Shown one piece after another: positions 1-8,738 of a DNA stretch of 64,000 bases. The translations under genes and the position numbers were made by a program. The notes under the pieces were generated by a model, which saw only the letters and a list, made by a program, of their open reading frames with translations, had not been told where the DNA came from and ran no database searches. Position 1 is the first letter of the stretch, and the number at the start of each line of letters is the position of its first letter. Origin of the DNA: G032773895 sp965248935 (GTDB taxonomy: Bacteria > Pseudomonadota > Gammaproteobacteria > Pseudomonadales > Cellvibrionaceae); contig OZ252214.1 of assembly GCA_965248935.1 (NCBI GenBank), positions 1,736,001-1,800,000 on the forward strand, given 5' to 3'.

Positions 1-521
1 TTCAAGCCTGTCTCAGACTGAACATTCACCTGTCTCACGCCCCGATTCGAGACGGGGCGGCGAAGGGGAAAATTGAACGTTTTTTTAGAGGGTTTAGAGA
101 TAGGTTTTTAGTGCAACACCTTGAATTTGACTCGCTCGAAGATCTCAATGACAAAACACATGAGTGGATTGAACAAGATTACAATACTCAACACCATAGT
201 GGCATTCAAATGGCGCCTCTTGATCGATTTAATCTCGACCGTGAACGGGTTCTATTCTTAACCGACGACGAATATACGGAGGAAGTATTCTTTGTTGAAG
301 AAAACCGTAAAGTCTCTAAAACCAATGTCTTTTCTATTAACAATCAAAAGTATGAATGCCCTGTGGATTTACGTGAAAAGACGGTTCAAGTCCGATTTGA
401 CCGAACTCGACGCAACGCTTTTATTGTTTACTTTAATGAACAACGCATGGGGCAAGCGCAATTACTCGATGTACACTTTAATGCCCAAAGGCATCTAAAG
501 AGCCGAGGAGATGACGTATGA
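1..521 (+). CDS. DDE transposase, C-terminal part (partial at window edge)
   Basis: The open frame runs in from the window edge and codes the end of an integrase-core (rve/DDE) transposase with a Mu/IS481-like C-terminal region. The first in-frame residues contain DGAAKGKIERFF followed by FRDRFL, a pattern typical of the end of the catalytic core in transposases paired with an AAA ATPase. A GTG at 111 is only an internal codon, not the real start. The stop TGA overlaps the ATG of the next gene by four bases (ATGA), so the two are translationally coupled like the A/B subunits of Tn7/Tn552-like elements. The exact element family cannot be named from this fragment. Confidence 0.85.
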   Translation, partial: QACLRLNIHLSHAPIRDGAAKGKIERFFRGFRDRFLVQHLEFDSLEDLNDKTHEWIEQDYNTQHHSGIQMAPLDRFNLDRERVLFLTDDEYTEEVFFVEENRKVSKTNVFSINNQKYECPVDLREKTVQVRFDRTRRNAFIVYFNEQRMGQAQLLDVHFNAQRHLKSRGDDV

Positions 522-1324
522 TTACATCCATCCACGGTGTGACCAAAGAACCTTTTAACCGAAATACGCTTGTTTTACTCCCACAGCAAAAAAACATGCT
601 CGATGTGATAACAATACACGCACAGCAAGGAGGCTTCTCCGTTATTGTCGGCGAACCGGGTGTGGGAAAAACGGTTCTCAAAGAACATATTCACAATCTA
701 GACAATGAACGTGATATCACGGTGGTATGCTGCTCTCGAACATTGCATACTTACTGGCAGATTCTCACTCAATTAGCGGAATCCTTTAAAATAGATGTGC
801 CTGAAAAATCGTTAGAGAAAGAGTTGATAAAAGCGGCATTCAACCATATACAGCAGAGAAAAACGCTGTATATTCTGATTGACGAGGCTCATCTTATTGA
901 TATGTTAGTATTGAGAAAATTACGTTTGTTGTTTGAGCAATACCCCAAAAAACATAATTTAATTCTGTTTGGGCAACGCGATTTATTGCATTATCTATCG
1001 CTGAATGTGAATCAGGATATTAAAAGTCGGATTACTTACTCTGCCACATTAAAGCCGCTCAATAATGACGATATGGAGCGCTATATCATTAACGAACTCG
1101 AAGCCGCTAGGATGGGGATAAATACCTTTGATATGGCCGCTATTGAGTTAATATTGCGCTCAAGTTCTGGCAATTTAAGGCTGTGTAGAAATCTATGCTA
1201 TGGCAGTCTTATCGAAGCCGCTAGAGAGACAAAAAAAATAGTCACCATTACCCATGTTAACGCAGTATTAGTGCAACCTCATTGGCGTTCACATGATGAA
1301 TTGATTACACAGCAAGTCTCCTGA
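518..1324 (+). CDS. Transposition-associated AAA ATPase (TniB/ExeA-like)
   Basis: A 268-residue P-loop ATPase. Walker A is GEPGVGKT (about residues 45-52) and Walker B is LYILIDEAH (about 117-125), followed by sensor-like LILFGQRDL. The ExeA/TniB/IstB-type AAA fold is known to act as the regulator that activates a DDE transposase and helps choose targets. The four-base overlap with the transposase upstream supports one transposition unit, and the repeat-rich DNA immediately downstream looks like the element's right end. It could be called a general secretion ExeA homologue by similarity, but the context says transposon. Confidence 0.85.
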   Translation: MITSIHGVTKEPFNRNTLVLLPQQKNMLDVITIHAQQGGFSVIVGEPGVGKTVLKEHIHNLDNERDITVVCCSRTLHTYWQILTQLAESFKIDVPEKSLEKELIKAAFNHIQQRKTLYILIDEAHLIDMLVLRKLRLLFEQYPKKHNLILFGQRDLLHYLSLNVNQDIKSRITYSATLKPLNNDDMERYIINELEAARMGINTFDMAAIELILRSSSGNLRLCRNLCYGSLIEAARETKKIVTITHVNAVLVQPHWRSHDELITQQVS

Positions 1325-1400
1325 ATACATCACTCTCCTCGCAAGTCAACCAATAAGATCGAATAGGCTTATCTCGGTCTTATTGGTATCCAGCCAAATT

Positions 1401-1703
1401 CATCGTAGATACGATTATCTAAAAAACAGGGTGCCATTTTACGATGGGAGTGTGGAAAATTGGCTGTAAAACTTTATTATTCTACGACCAGTAATGCGGG
1501 AAAAACTACGATGATAGTTTTGCGCTCTACAACAGAAAACTACGATGGGAATTTTTTGGATCAACTTTGGTAAAGACTACGATGGGAAAATAATAATTAG
1601 AAAAAAGTCTACGATGTGAGTGTGGGAAATTGGCCGTAAAACTTCATTATTCTACGACCAGTAATGTGGGAAAAACTACGATGATAGTTTTGCGCTCTAC
1701 AAT
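1401..1703. repeat. Transposon right end with repeated CTACGATG sites
   Basis: Direct copies of a CTACGATG-type core occur near 1439, 1506, 1541, 1577, 1609 and 1676, several extended to TACGATGGGAA. One inverted copy (CATCGTAG) lies at 1401. Multiple short transposase-binding repeats at an end are the known pattern for Tn7-, Tn5053- and Tn552-like elements. The array starts 77 bases after the ATPase stop, so it most likely is the right end of the element encoded at 1-1324. Confidence 0.7.
1443..1702. repeat. Tandemly duplicated ~90-bp transposon-end segment
   Basis: Bases 1443-1532 and 1613-1702 are near-identical copies of about 90 bases, with about five substitutions by eye. Each carries one TCTACGACCAG and one AACTACGATGATAG site. 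The second copy is joined directly to the IS66 remnant. Two ends in tandem suggest one element inserted beside, or recombined with, the end of a sister copy. Confidence 0.7.
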
Positions 1704-1895
1704 CACGGGAGAGGGATTCATTCGCTTTGCTTTAACAAACACAACCGCCTCTGGAGCCTCTTTAAGTTGCTTCTTTCGTAAGCTAAAATACTTCGAACAC
1801 ATCGTATGTTCTTTGCAAAACTGTGCTTGGCTTAATCCACTCGATTCTTGCTGTTTGAACAAGGATAACCAATCTCCAGTGGTTCGTTTGATCAT
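1704..1895 (-). pseudogene. IS66-family accessory protein (TnpA-type) remnant
   Basis: The minus-strand frame begins MIKRTTGDWLSLF and contains SGLSQAQFCKEH and KYFSLRKKQL. This is the pattern of the small IS66 orf1/TnpA protein, a DNA-binding accessory of IS66 transposition. After about 64 residues the frame runs into the transposon-end repeat and ends on unrelated residues at 1647. No tnpB or tnpC of IS66 is present. It is a fragment truncated by insertion of the neighbouring element. Confidence 0.65.
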
Positions 1896-1996
1896 GAGTA
1901 AGCTCTCCCAAAAAATTAGAAGATTCACTCTATAGGAATCAGATTAGATTAACAGTGTGCAGTTGGATTAACGCTTACCATCTAGAATAGTTAATC

Positions 1997-2033
1997 AGCC
2001 AAAATCATCATAACAGACGATTTTGGCTTTTTT
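1997..2033 (+). terminator. Rho-independent terminator-like hairpin
   Basis: A ten-base perfect stem (AGCCAAAATC at 1997-2006, GATTTTGGCT at 2019-2028) is followed by a run of T. It is oriented for plus-strand transcripts and sits between the two sets of transposon-end repeats, so it may insulate one element from flanking genes. Confidence 0.6.
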
Positions 2034-2042
2034 ATATCAACC

Positions 2043-2200
2043 TTATGATGGGAATTTTTATGATGTGGTTTGGAAAAACGTTAGATTTTAATTTGGAAAA
2101 GTGAAAAATAGTTATGATGGGAGCGAGGTAAAACCATCATAAAATGACTGAATTTTATGATGGTTAATTTGGCAAAAAGTATGATGGCAATTTGGGCGGC
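2043..2200. repeat. End repeats of a second, related transposon (TATGATGG sites)
   Basis: Copies of a TATGATGG core lie near 2044, 2059, 2113, 2158 and 2182, with one inverted copy (CCATCATA) near 2133. Several extend to TATGATGGGAA. The core differs from the CTACGATG set upstream mainly by a C/T change, so this is probably the end of a diverged sister element. Its outer edge coincides with the break in the RHS reading frame near 2200. Confidence 0.6.
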
Positions 2201-2591
2201 CACACCAAACTAGCCCACCATTATTGTCTGTGATTTCATGAGCTGTACCTAAGTGATCTCTAAAATAATGATAAACATCTCCATTCTCAATAAACCCTAC
2301 TGGAGTAACTGCTTCTAAAATATAACGGCGTACTACACCACTCTTGTTTTCACCAATTAAACGTGAACCAGACCAATAAAACTCTGTCGTTATATTGGCT
2401 ATATTATTGGTTTTTCTCCACCGTCTTTTCGTTATAGAATTTTTCTGGACTTTCAAAAACAAAATTGAATAAATAGATAAAATCACCAACAAAAAAAACG
2501 AAACCGGCGCTAAATAGAATCTAAAAATCGCACCTAAATCAGCTTCTACCCATAAAAACACTATAGGAATAAAACCAAACATTATTGGCAA
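2112..2591 (-). pseudogene. Chimeric RHS fragment fused to a membrane-protein piece
   Basis: The C-terminal half of this 159-residue frame is RHS core sequence: TEFYWSGSRLIGE, then VYHYFRDHLGTAHEITDNNGG, matching the conserved YHxDHLGTPxxlTD strand of RHS/YD-repeat proteins. It stops being RHS right after LVW (about 2203), where the transposon-end repeats begin. The first ~50 residues are two hydrophobic segments unlike RHS. The only start near the top is TTG. I read this as a recombination product: an immunity-type membrane protein piece joined to an orphan RHS tip, later cut by the transposon. Confidence 0.6.
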
Positions 2592-2677
2592 TAACCAATC
2601 AGAAATATTAAAGCTGCGTCCAAGTGACCTAACTCATACTGTTCATCAGCTTGAGAAAAAAGCTCATCATTATCCAT
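2582..2677 (-). pseudogene. 31-codon start of a broken small protein
   Basis: An ATG preceded by a strong GAGGAGAG ribosome site opens a 31-residue frame beginning MDNDELFSQADEQYELGHLD. This resembles the start of a TPR/Sel1-type protein of the kind seen as RHS immunity proteins. It then hits TAA, overlapping the frame of the chimeric RHS fragment. The good ribosome site and early stop suggest the 5' end of a formerly longer gene. The family guess is weak. Confidence 0.35.
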
Positions 2678-2736
2678 TTTATTCTCTCCTCAAGGTATTG
2701 CCACATTAGCAGGTATTGTTGGCCATAATTGACAAA

Positions 2737-3120
2737 TTATCTTCTCATACCAAGTAAATTATTTACGCATTGATTATCGTTGGGCAACTCAAATTTTTCA
2801 AGTGCCATATCAATTCCAGCGAAGAATGATTCCATGTCTTTATCTTCAAAGTCGCTTAGGTAAGCCAACCATGAAGAACATCCTATATCGTTTAGTGCCG
2901 AAAGGTTGTAACCCAAAGTCACTTCATCTTTCGATTTACTATCAAAGGATTCAATAATTTTGTTCACGGCAACAATTTCATCGCCAGCAATATTTGCAAA
3001 CATTAAAATTTCTTGCCTATGCCTTTCAAGCTGTTCATATCTAACACCAACCCAAAAGAATATAAATGCACTAGCCACAAACATAAGAATTGATTTGAAG
3101 TTTTTTGTAACTATATTCAT
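2737..3120 (-). CDS. Small membrane-anchored protein, candidate RHS immunity protein
   Basis: A 127-residue protein with one N-terminal hydrophobic segment (about residues 10-25), followed by a soluble acidic domain with three cysteines. It begins 15 bases after the stop of the large RHS gene on the same strand, the usual position of a cognate immunity gene. The anchor would place the soluble part in the periplasm, on the side where a secreted toxin would act. I do not recognise the family. The immunity role is inferred from position and size only. Confidence 0.6.
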   Translation of the reverse strand: MNIVTKNFKSILMFVASAFIFFWVGVRYEQLERHRQEILMFANIAGDEIVAVNKIIESFDSKSKDEVTLGYNLSALNDIGCSSWLAYLSDFEDKDMESFFAGIDMALEKFELPNDNQCVNNLLGMRR

Positions 3121-3135
3121 GGATATTCGACCCTT

Positions 3136-6100
3136 TTATGTATCACACTGCTTGGGTTCATCTTCTTTCAATTTATCTTTCTCTTCTTCGCACCTTTGCT
3201 TTAAGACTTCGCATGGGACAAGACATGGAGTACCTGAACCATAGCAACCAGGTCCTAATGCACGTTTGCACGAACTTTCTACGGCACTGCACGGTTTTCC
3301 TTCCCATTCTTTCAACTTTTCCTTAACCCATTCTTCGGGTACATCTTCTGGCTTAATGTCATCACCTACATCGGGACAAGTCCCAAGGATAATTTGCCAA
3401 CGGGTACACCAAGGTGCAGGAAACAGTCCAAGCGGGTCAATATACATCAATGGGTTACCCAGTACATAAGCATACGTATTCAACCCACCTTGTAGCCCAA
3501 TCGGATCACTTTGGACATACCGCCCAAGACTGGGATCATAATCCCGAAAATAATTATAATTTGTCCCCGTTTCACTGTCAAAATACTGCCCCGGAAAGCG
3601 AAGGTTAAATTCTATACGTTCCCCATTCCCATCTGGGTCACTATTGATTTGCCCTTCACCAAAAGGCGTTTGATTTTCTATACGCCACACCACTTGCTGA
3701 TCAGCATTCGTAAGCATATAGGGCGTGGCTAAATGATCCGAATGCACAAAGTAACCCACTTGCGCTTGCGGCTCATTTGTTTCTGTCCCTATTTCTGTCC
3801 CTGTCCCTTTATCTGAGTCAATCATACCATCGGTACATATTGTCTTGCATACATGCACATGGCTAAAGGTACTGGTCGAGGTGGGGGCGGCATCATTGTC
3901 GTTAACAAAGACTAGGCGCATATTACTGCCGGTATAGTATTGGCCTACCGGAATCGTCATGCGTTGCGTGCCACCTTGGTAGTGGATATCTTGGATGCCC
4001 CAGTTTTGGGTGCCCGTTAATTTAAAAATTTGGTGGGAGGCGCCTCTGTCGTTTTCTGAAAAGCCAATGCCTTGTATTTCCCCTAGCTGGTCGCTGCTAA
4101 AGGTGAATTCCAGGATGGTGTCTTCGGTTATATCGAATTTTTCCAGTGAGGTTCGCCAGCGGTTGCCAGTAAGGGTGAGGGTATCGCCTTCGGCATTGGG
4201 GGTGACGGTGCCTAGTCTGTCTTGTGTTGTCAGTGGCCCGGTACTTGTTAGGTTGAGGTAGGCGGTGGCGGGTATTGGTTCGGCGCCGCAGGGGGCTTCA
4301 CAGACGGTAACATTGGCAAAGGTGGAGCTGGAGGTATGCGGGGCGGCATCGTTGTCGTTAACAAAGACTAGGCGCATGTTGCTGCCGGTATAGTATTGGC
4401 CTACCGGAATCGTCATGCGTTGTGTGCCGCCTTGGTAGCGGATGTCTTGGATTGCCCAGTTTTGGGTGCCTGCCAGTTTAAAGATTCTATCGGGTGAGCC
4501 GCTGTCGTCGTCTTCAAAGCCGATGCCGTGTATTTCGCCTAGTTGGTCGCTGCTAAAGTCGAAGGTGAGCAGGGTGTTTTCTGTGACGGTGAAGGTGTCT
4601 GTGGTGCTTAGCCAGCGGTTGCCTGTGAGGGTAAGTGTGTGGCCGTCGGTGCTGTTTGTTGCTGTTCCTGTACGGTCTTGGGCGATGTAGGGTTCTAGTA
4701 TTCCCAGGTCTAATAGGGGGAGTGGCTCTATAACGGGGGGTTCGGGTATTGTGTCCGTTTGTCCGGCAATAAATACGGCGATGGGTATGGAGCCAAGAAA
4801 TAGGTGTTCTGTGGTGGTGGCACCGGTTCCGGTGGTGACGGCAATAAGTTGTCCCGCTTCGTTGTAGTGAAAGTGTGTTTCTTTGCCGTTAATGCGTTTG
4901 AGGGTGCGTTGGCCTAGGGCGTTGTGTCGGTAGTCTAGGGTGTCGCCTGTATTGTGCGTTTGGGTTGGCCGGTTCGATTCCCCATAGGTTCTGTGAGTTT
5001 GGTTTATGACGGTTGTGTTGTTGGTCAGAGTATCGGTCAGTTGGTTGCCGTTGGCGTCGTAGGTAAATTGGCGTGTTAGGCTCTGGCCGTTATTGTCTAT
5101 GTCAATGTGGCTTAGGCGATGGCTTTCGGCGGGGTATGTGTAGGTGTGGTTCTGGGTATTGCCGTTATATTGGTGTGTTTTCTGGGTGCGGTTGCCGACG
5201 GCGTCGTATAGGAAGTCCAGTGCGCCATATCCGCCTTCGGCGGTGATTATTCTGTTTAGGGGGTCGTATTCGAATATCTGTGTGGGGGGGTCGGCTTCGG
5301 TATTGTGCTGTGTGATGATGTTGTTGTTTAGGTCGTAGGTATAGTTGATATTGGCTATTGGGCTTAGGGCGTGGTTTTCGATTTGGGTAATACGGTAGCT
5401 TTGGTCGTATTCTATGTTTTGGATTAGGCCATTTCCGTATTGCAGGCTTTTTACGGGGCCAAAGGGGAGGTATTGAATGTTGGTGACGAGGGTAATGTTG
5501 GGGCTGTTTTCGTCTTTTTGGGTGTGTATTTGGGTGATGTGGCCCAGGGTATTGCGGGTATAGTGAACGAGTCGGCCACTGGGGTAGGTGGTGCGTATGA
5601 TTCGGCTTTTGTTGTCGTAGCCGTAGGTTAGGCTGTAGTCTTGGTCGGCTATGTCGTAGGTTTTGGCGCTAAGGGCACCCCAGTAGGTGTAGTGTAGGGA
5701 GGTGGTGCCGCTGGCGTCGTCGATTTGGGTTAGGCGCCCAATACCTGGGTTATGGTTGTGGGTTTGGTCGTAGGTATAGGTGATGTTTTCATGGGTATTA
5801 TTGGGGTAGTGTATGTCTGTTAGGCGGTTGATGGCGTCGTAGCGGTAGTGGGCGGTGGTGCCATTGGCGTCTGTTGAGTTAGTTTGGTTGCCTGCGTTGT
5901 CGTAGGTAAAGGTTGTTGTGCCGGTATCGGGGCTGTGTTGGGTAATGAGTTCATCAAATGCGTTGTAGGCGTAGCGGGTGGTAAGACCTTGCGCATCGGT
6001 TACGGTTGTTAGGTTTCCCTGGGCATCGTAGCGGTATTGGGTTGTATTCAGTAGGGGGTCGAGCTGTTGTTGAAGGCGGTTCAGTTCGTCAAAGGTATTG

Positions 6101-6822
6101 AATGTGGCGTGGTTGAGCCCGTCTTCTTGTACGAGTGGGTTGCCATTGGCGTCGTAGGTGTTGTGTGTGCGTTGCCCCATGGCGCCTAGGCTATTTAATT
6201 CTCGGCCCAGTTCATCGAGTGTATGTTGTCGGCTGTAGTGGGTTGTACCGTTGGCGTCTTGGATGTGTTCGTGTGTTATTTCACCGGCTATATCGCGTAT
6301 TAGTTGAATGCGTTCACCCAGTGCGTTTGTTACGCTTATAAGCCGTTGGGTGTGGTCGTATTCCAATTCTATTGGGCCATAGGCGGGTGTATCGAGTTGG
6401 GTTACCTGGCCAAGGTCATCGAGGGTAAGGCGGGTTTCTAAGCTGGGTAGAAGGTTGTTTGGGTCTTGAAGGCGGTATGCAACGGTGGCTCCGTTTAGGT
6501 CATAGGTAAATTCGGTGATGACGCCGTTGGCGTCCACTCTTGTGTTTGGGTTGCCGTTGGTATTGTGCTGTTGCCAGTGTATTTGATGGCCCAGTGCATT
6601 GGTTTCTGCTATGCGGTTTCCTGCACTGTCATAGTGGTATTCTGTTATGTCGGCAATATCGTTACGGGGGCCGTCTATTTGTTCTATTTGGCCGTTGGGA
6701 TGGTAGCGATATTCTACGGTTCTTTCGTCAATTTGCGCATGAGTAGATGAAGCGGTAAAGCTTATTGCTAATGCGAGAAGGGTTGTTCGGCCAGGGAGTG
6801 ATGATGTCATTTTTCTGTTCAT
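3136..6822 (-). CDS. Secreted RHS/YD-repeat protein with two beta-sandwich-like inserts
   Basis: About 1,228 residues from ATG at 6822, which has AGGAA 8 bases upstream. An in-frame ATG at 6846 overlaps the previous stop as TGATG and is the alternative. A signal peptide precedes THA-Q, then come many YD repeats (YDxxGNxxxxTD type) and the RHS core end DPIGLQGGLNTYAYVLGNPL (about residues 1110-1130). Two ~140-residue copies of a module (about 700-850 and 855-1000; LTLTGNRW, IPVGQYYTGSNMRLVFVND) are inserted just before the DHLATP strand. From memory they resemble non-catalytic modules of extracellular carbohydrases. The ~95-residue tip has nine cysteines and no toxin fold I recognise. Confidence 0.85.
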   Translation of the reverse strand: MNRKMTSSLPGRTTLLALAISFTASSTHAQIDERTVEYRYHPNGQIEQIDGPRNDIADITEYHYDSAGNRIAETNALGHQIHWQQHNTNGNPNTRVDANGVITEFTYDLNGATVAYRLQDPNNLLPSLETRLTLDDLGQVTQLDTPAYGPIELEYDHTQRLISVTNALGERIQLIRDIAGEITHEHIQDANGTTHYSRQHTLDELGRELNSLGAMGQRTHNTYDANGNPLVQEDGLNHATFNTFDELNRLQQQLDPLLNTTQYRYDAQGNLTTVTDAQGLTTRYAYNAFDELITQHSPDTGTTTFTYDNAGNQTNSTDANGTTAHYRYDAINRLTDIHYPNNTHENITYTYDQTHNHNPGIGRLTQIDDASGTTSLHYTYWGALSAKTYDIADQDYSLTYGYDNKSRIIRTTYPSGRLVHYTRNTLGHITQIHTQKDENSPNITLVTNIQYLPFGPVKSLQYGNGLIQNIEYDQSYRITQIENHALSPIANINYTYDLNNNIITQHNTEADPPTQIFEYDPLNRIITAEGGYGALDFLYDAVGNRTQKTHQYNGNTQNHTYTYPAESHRLSHIDIDNNGQSLTRQFTYDANGNQLTDTLTNNTTVINQTHRTYGESNRPTQTHNTGDTLDYRHNALGQRTLKRINGKETHFHYNEAGQLIAVTTGTGATTTEHLFLGSIPIAVFIAGQTDTIPEPPVIEPLPLLDLGILEPYIAQDRTGTATNSTDGHTLTLTGNRWLSTTDTFTVTENTLLTFDFSSDQLGEIHGIGFEDDDSGSPDRIFKLAGTQNWAIQDIRYQGGTQRMTIPVGQYYTGSNMRLVFVNDNDAAPHTSSSTFANVTVCEAPCGAEPIPATAYLNLTSTGPLTTQDRLGTVTPNAEGDTLTLTGNRWRTSLEKFDITEDTILEFTFSSDQLGEIQGIGFSENDRGASHQIFKLTGTQNWGIQDIHYQGGTQRMTIPVGQYYTGSNMRLVFVNDNDAAPTSTSTFSHVHVCKTICTDGMIDSDKGTGTEIGTETNEPQAQVGYFVHSDHLATPYMLTNADQQVVWRIENQTPFGEGQINSDPDGNGERIEFNLRFPGQYFDSETGTNYNYFRDYDPSLGRYVQSDPIGLQGGLNTYAYVLGNPLMYIDPLGLFPAPWCTRWQIILGTCPDVGDDIKPEDVPEEWVKEKLKEWEGKPCSAVESSCKRALGPGCYGSGTPCLVPCEVLKQRCEEEKDKLKEDEPKQCDT

Positions 6823-6845
6823 AGCTTGCGTTCCTGCAAATATCA

Positions 6846-8738
6846 TCAATTAAGGATGGGTTGGGTGGGTGAGGTGGTTTTGCTTGTGAGCTGACCGTTG
6901 GCGTTATATTCAAATTGGGTTGTTTGGCCGGGTTCAATAATTTTTTCTGGCAGTGGGAAAAAGGTGGGGCTCCAAACGGTGGTGGTTTGTGTTTCTTGGG
7001 CGGTGCCAAATGCGTCTCTGCGTTCTTCCGTTTCTCTTCCTTCGGCATCGATGCCGTAGGTATAGCGGGTGATAACGCCGTTGACGGTTTTGGTTTTTAT
7101 TTTACCCGAGGGGGAGTAGTCGTATTGGGTATTGCTTTCGACACAGTTGACGGTGGCTTCGCCTCTGACGCTTGCCAGACGTTTCACGCCGTGGAAGTGG
7201 CTAAAGGTGAAGGTACTTTCTTTGCCAAGGGCGTTGGTGACGATACGGTGTGTTGGCTCGGGGTAGGCCACGCTCACTCGCTCTTTGCCACCGGCCAGTT
7301 CGCTAAAGAGGGCTTGGCCATTGTTGTTATAGCCAAAAGAGGCGTAGAGACGTTTTTCGTTGGTGTCTATGTCGCTGACTTGGTAAATATCTGTGAGTGC
7401 TGCGGGCCAATAGATATTGGTATATTCGTAGTCCCGCGAGCGGGTTGCTGTGCCGGTTAAGTAGGGCTGGGTTATGCGGGTAATAAGGTGTTTTCTTTGT
7501 ATGCCGCCGTATAGTGCGCCATTCCATTGTATGTCAACGGTTCTGCCTTGGGAGTCAGTTAGGCGTATTAGGTGGTCACTGGTTGCATTTCTATCGAGGT
7601 TATAGATGGATTCGGCTGCTAGGGCGGTATATTCGAGGGTAAGGTAGGCGCCGTTGGAGTGGTTGATTCGGGTGAGGTTGCCGGTATCGGCGGCGTAGAG
7701 GAGGTCATGGTGTATTCCATGCCCGTTGTCTATTCGGCGTAGGCGCCCTTGATCATCAAAGTAGCGTTGCAGGCGGGTTTGCCGGTTAATAAGTTTTCGT
7801 CCTGTAAAGCCGAGTTGGGTCAGGTCGTTGCCGGTGAGGGGTTCTAAACGCATTGAGGGGTAGGCTGCGCTTATGCCTTGGCTGTTAAAGGTGATGTCTG
7901 TGCCGTCATAGCGTTTATAGATGATGTTGCCGTTTGCGGATAGGTGGAACAGGAGGTCTTCGTAGTTGTGCCGCCAATAGCGGGTGGTATGCCCAAGGTA
8001 TTGTGAGGCATTTGCAAAATAGCTGGGGCTTATGCCAACGGAGTTGTAGGTTGCTCGATATTCGCTTTCGGTCATTGAGGGTATGGTGTCGGCGATAAAG
8101 GAGGCGATACGGTTTCCGCCTATGGTGTGCAGGCTGTTAATGTGTTTTTCTTTGAGTGTATGGCTGTTGTAGTGGTAGCGAAAACGAATGGGAAATTGGT
8201 TGCCCAGTTGTATAACGGGTTCTGTGCGGTATTTTTTGCCTTCGATAAAGTCGATTGGGTTTTTGCTTTGGGTTTCACAGGAGGATTCGGTGGGTGGGCT
8301 GGTACAGGCTTTGCTCGAGGCGTTCCACTGTTCTCCTGTGTTGCAGGTTGCGACACAGGATGAGCCGCTGCCATCTAGGATATAGGGGGAGGGGCACATT
8401 GCTTCGGTATTGCAGGCGATTAATCCATATAGGCCACCTGTGGCGCTACAGCCAAAGCCTTCAAGGTTACAGCAATATACACTGCCGTTAGAGTAGGTCG
8501 GCCCTTTTTCTAGTCGATAAGGGGTTTTCAGCCCTTTGCAGGCGGCATCAACGGATGAGTAGCAGGCTCCGGTATGTCGAGAGATTTCCCAGGCCGTTGT
8601 GTAGCCGGGTGCGGCCTGGCTTGGCAGGCTATAGCTTAAACATACTAGGCATATTATGAGGCAATGGGGCAGTACACTTCGCAGTATTAGGCGGTATTGA
8701 AATAGTAGGTTGTATTGAGGTGGTAGGATGTTATTCAC
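6846..8738 (-). CDS. Secreted N-terminal half of a split RHS protein
   Basis: A 630-residue protein from GTG with AAGGAA upstream. A signal peptide ends near SQA. A cysteine-rich segment (about residues 45-165, at least 12 Cys) is followed by NPIDFIEGKKYRTEP, the DUF6531 signature that normally opens RHS proteins, and then YD repeats to the end (FEYNANGQLTSKT). The stop overlaps the next gene's possible ATG. The sequence continues logically into the YD repeats at the start of the downstream protein (VEYRYHPNGQIEQIDGPR), so the two polypeptides together make one ordinary RHS chain. Confidence 0.85.
   Translation of the reverse strand: MNNILPPQYNLLFQYRLILRSVLPHCLIICLVCLSYSLPSQAAPGYTTAWEISRHTGACYSSVDAACKGLKTPYRLEKGPTYSNGSVYCCNLEGFGCSATGGLYGLIACNTEAMCPSPYILDGSGSSCVATCNTGEQWNASSKACTSPPTESSCETQSKNPIDFIEGKKYRTEPVIQLGNQFPIRFRYHYNSHTLKEKHINSLHTIGGNRIASFIADTIPSMTESEYRATYNSVGISPSYFANASQYLGHTTRYWRHNYEDLLFHLSANGNIIYKRYDGTDITFNSQGISAAYPSMRLEPLTGNDLTQLGFTGRKLINRQTRLQRYFDDQGRLRRIDNGHGIHHDLLYAADTGNLTRINHSNGAYLTLEYTALAAESIYNLDRNATSDHLIRLTDSQGRTVDIQWNGALYGGIQRKHLITRITQPYLTGTATRSRDYEYTNIYWPAALTDIYQVSDIDTNEKRLYASFGYNNNGQALFSELAGGKERVSVAYPEPTHRIVTNALGKESTFTFSHFHGVKRLASVRGEATVNCVESNTQYDYSPSGKIKTKTVNGVITRYTYGIDAEGRETEERRDAFGTAQETQTTTVWSPTFFPLPEKIIEPGQTTQFEYNANGQLTSKTTSPTQPILN

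Noticed and set aside
391..420. GGTTCAAGTCCGA, resembling a tRNA T-loop
   Set aside because: It lies inside the transposase frame and no cloverleaf can be formed around it.
4960..4990. GGTTCGATTCC, resembling a tRNA T-arm
   Set aside because: The flanking bases do not pair as a T stem, no acceptor or anticodon arm is present, and it lies inside the RHS coding frame.
6915..7460. Plus-strand 181-residue open frame opposite the RHS gene
   Set aside because: It is the antisense shadow of low-stop RHS coding sequence, with biased Gly/Val/Phe composition and no ribosome site.
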